DNA of 64,000 nucleotides, from NCBI GenBank assembly GCA_001414345.1, contig LLCB01000055.1:1-64000 (forward strand). The letters run 5' to 3'. The notes beneath the pieces were generated by a model that worked only from the letters and a program-made list of their open reading frames with translations, searched no databases and was not told where the DNA came from. Both the position numbers and the translations under genes were made by a program. Positions 62,201 to 64,000 of the stretch are shown here, piece after piece; position 1 is the stretch's first letter, and each line of letters starts with the position of its first letter. The DNA comes from Hymenoscyphus infarciens. Lineage: Eukaryota; Ascomycota; Leotiomycetes; Helotiales; Helotiaceae.

Positions 62201-64000
62201 TTAGATAAGAATTAGATAAAAGAGTTAATTTATAAAACTCTATTAATACCCTCTAATTCTAGTTACTCTTAATAAAGAACTTATAATAAAAACCTAAGAT
62301 AAAACATTAACTAGTAAGAATATTCAAAGTTAATAAAGTAAAGAACTAAGACCGAGTTACTACTAAAATAGAGCCTATATATCCTCTCCTTCCTCTAACT
62401 TATTATCCTCCTTACTACTCTCTTAAGCGTAAGAAGCCTAAATCGGCTCTTCCTCTACTACCTCTTTCTTATAAGGACGCTTCTTACCTCAGCAACCTTC
62501 TATAACCGGCTTCGAAGAAGACGCTTATAAACTCTTTAGATAGGCCTTAAAAAGAACCTAAACCTAGGTTTAGATAGAGGTTCTACTCTCTATAGTATAG
62601 TATAAGGACTATTAAATATTAGTAACTAAAACCCCTTTAATAAGTAAGAGGTACTTATAGTAACTTTAGCGTAAAGTGCTTAAGTCTTCTCTAGAAGAGT
62701 AAACTATACCTCTAAACTATTCTTTAGTACCTCTATACTAGTAATAACTAATACCTTATCTAAGGCCTTAGTAGCTTTCTTAATCTCTCTCTTCTCCTCT
62801 TTAAGCTTAAGCTTACTAAACTCCTTTCTAATAAACTATAGTAACTACCTAAGTTAGAATAAATTTAGTATATATTTAAGATTAAACTTACTAGGATATA
62901 TATAGTATTCTACTTAATATAGTACCTATACTTCTTTAACTTTAGCTTCTTAAAAGTATATATATAATCTCTATTCTAAGATTTTATCTAAAGGTACTAA
63001 ATATAGTAGACTTAGTAAGTAGCTAGAAGCGTACTAGAAGAATATAAGAGAGGTATTTTACTATATTAGATTAGCTTTAAATCAAGTCTAATTAAGAAAG
63101 GAAGAACTTACTTTTATATATATATATAATATATATATATATTCTAGGAGATAAGTTAGTATATAAGAATATACCTAATTAGAAGATATTCTTACTATTT
63201 ATATTATTTAGATAAAAAGAAAAGAAAAGAAGTTAGAATCGAGGAAAAGTCGTCTACTAATATACTACTTATAATAATAGCTATTACTTTACGATTATTA
63301 TTTATCGCTTAATAATTACTATTATAATATATAATAATAGTAAGAATATAATAACTCTATAGTAGTATACCGCTTTCTACTTAATAGTTAATAATTAGCC
63401 TCTCTTCTATTCGTATCTATTATTATATAATATATAGTAGTAAATAAAGAGCGATTAGCTCTTAAATAATAATACTACTAGCTACTAATCCTACCTCGAC
63501 TACTATATACTATAATAGTAGATAAATCATATTCTTTATAACAAAGAGATAAATAATACTTTAATCGATCTAATACTATACTAATCGATAACTGAAGACT
63601 TAGAGTAAGTCTTTTTAAAGAAGAGAGGATATAATAGTACGCTATCCTAGATTATTATATAATAGTACTATTCTAAATTATTAGTATTTATAAAACTACT
63701 AATACCTCTAAGTACTGCTGATACCTCTAATACCTCTAGAGCTAAGATTATAAATAACTAATACTTATATAAGCAAAGTGCTAAAGGTATTAATATCTAA
63801 TATTTATATATAAAAGAGATTAAGATTTAGATATTATATATTTAGCTTTCTAAAGGTTTAGAGGTTATATATTTAGCTTTTCAGCTCTTATTATTTAGTA
63901 TTAGCTATATTAGATAAGGCTTAGTTATTATTATTATTAGAACTTAGAAGCTTCTAACCTCTTATATATAGACGTTTATATTTAGTATAGAAGAGAGATA
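59219..64000. mobile_element. LTR-type element, RIP-degraded, downstream LTR truncated by the window edge
   Basis: Sequence from 59219 (tataatagcacgctatcc) is repeated from 63630 to the window end, at least 370 bp, nearly gap-free. The differences are transitions only. The unit length is therefore 4.41 kb. The right limit of the upstream LTR cannot be placed because the downstream copy is incomplete. The interior holds at least three diverged copies of an internal repeat and no pol domain I can read, so a non-autonomous (LARD-like) element is possible. A tandem duplication is the alternative explanation. Confidence 0.65.
60800..61930 (+). repeat. Three diverged internal direct repeats within the second RIP element
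   Basis: Blocks near 60830-60900, 61650-61740 and 61800-61890 share the phrase gctcttagctaagttat (variants gctcttaactgagttat) followed some 40-60 bp later by cgactctactct. The two right-hand copies also share an upstream gaatc/gactcggatacgaatt.gtacgctct block. Spacing is irregular. Confidence 0.6.

Larger units (their letters stand above)
58850..64000. repeat. RIP-affected AT-rich block, right window edge
   Basis: CpA/TpG-poor, TpA-rich DNA extends to the end of the window, with patches around 60930-62000 that keep more C+G, especially CpG, which RIP does not target. No open frame survives. It contains the LTR-type element described separately. Confidence 0.8.

Overview
The window is nuclear DNA from a filamentous ascomycete. 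Genes carry short GT..AG introns (about 40-300 nt), products are typically fungal (Nam9-type uS4m, Lhp1-type La protein, Sln1-type histidine kinase, Rsp5-type HECT ligase, GPI-anchored small secreted protein), and gene islands alternate with AT-rich blocks nearly devoid of CpA/TpG and packed with TpA. That is the signature of repeat-induced point mutation (RIP), which restricts the source to Pezizomycotina. Protein character suggests Leotiomycetes/Helotiales, but that is only an impression.

Layout. 1-1440: RIP-saturated DNA with a 120-140 bp tandem satellite. 2.7-10.9 kb: mL44 (Mrpl3), a small mitochondrial membrane protein resembling a complex I subunit, La/Lhp1 and uS4m/Nam9, arranged as two divergent pairs. 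11258-23048: one complete, heavily RIPped Ty3/Gypsy-type LTR retrotransposon on the minus strand, with matching 160-bp LTRs, a preserved polypurine tract, a readable gag zinc-knuckle remnant, an RNase H remnant and an extra charged ORF remnant 3' of pol. 23.6-33.3 kb: an F-box-like pseudogene, a MITE-like element, carnitine acetyltransferase (PTS1 AKL), an APH-like kinase, a small coiled-coil protein, a 217-bp inverted-repeat element, a BTB-domain pseudogene with five in-frame stops, and a dynamin-family fragment. 33.9-37.9 kb: a six-exon Sln1/TcsB hybrid histidine kinase. 39.6-41.2 kb: a broken GMC oxidoreductase. 42.6-55.4 kb: a GPI-anchored Cys-rich secreted protein, Rsp5/HulA (C2-3xWW-HECT), a Pab2-like RRM protein, an Hv1-type voltage-gated proton channel, and an AHC1-like zinc-finger protein. 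55.4-58.8 kb: gene-free, with a second MITE-like copy. 58.85-64 kb: another RIP block with a second LTR-type element whose downstream LTR is cut by the window edge.

Several genes are linked by role. mL44, the complex I-like protein and uS4m all act in mitochondria and lie within about 8 kb. Carnitine acetyltransferase connects peroxisomal and mitochondrial acetyl units. Sln1 kinase and Hv1 are both plasma-membrane sensors or channels. No biosynthetic cluster, CRISPR array or convincing tRNA/rRNA gene was seen. The most informative features are the boundaries and internal decay pattern of the 11.8-kb element, the pseudogene graveyard at 31-33 kb and the fungal Hv1 channel. Exon structures were assembled by hand from splice signals and frame continuity; every multi-exon model reported sums to a multiple of three.
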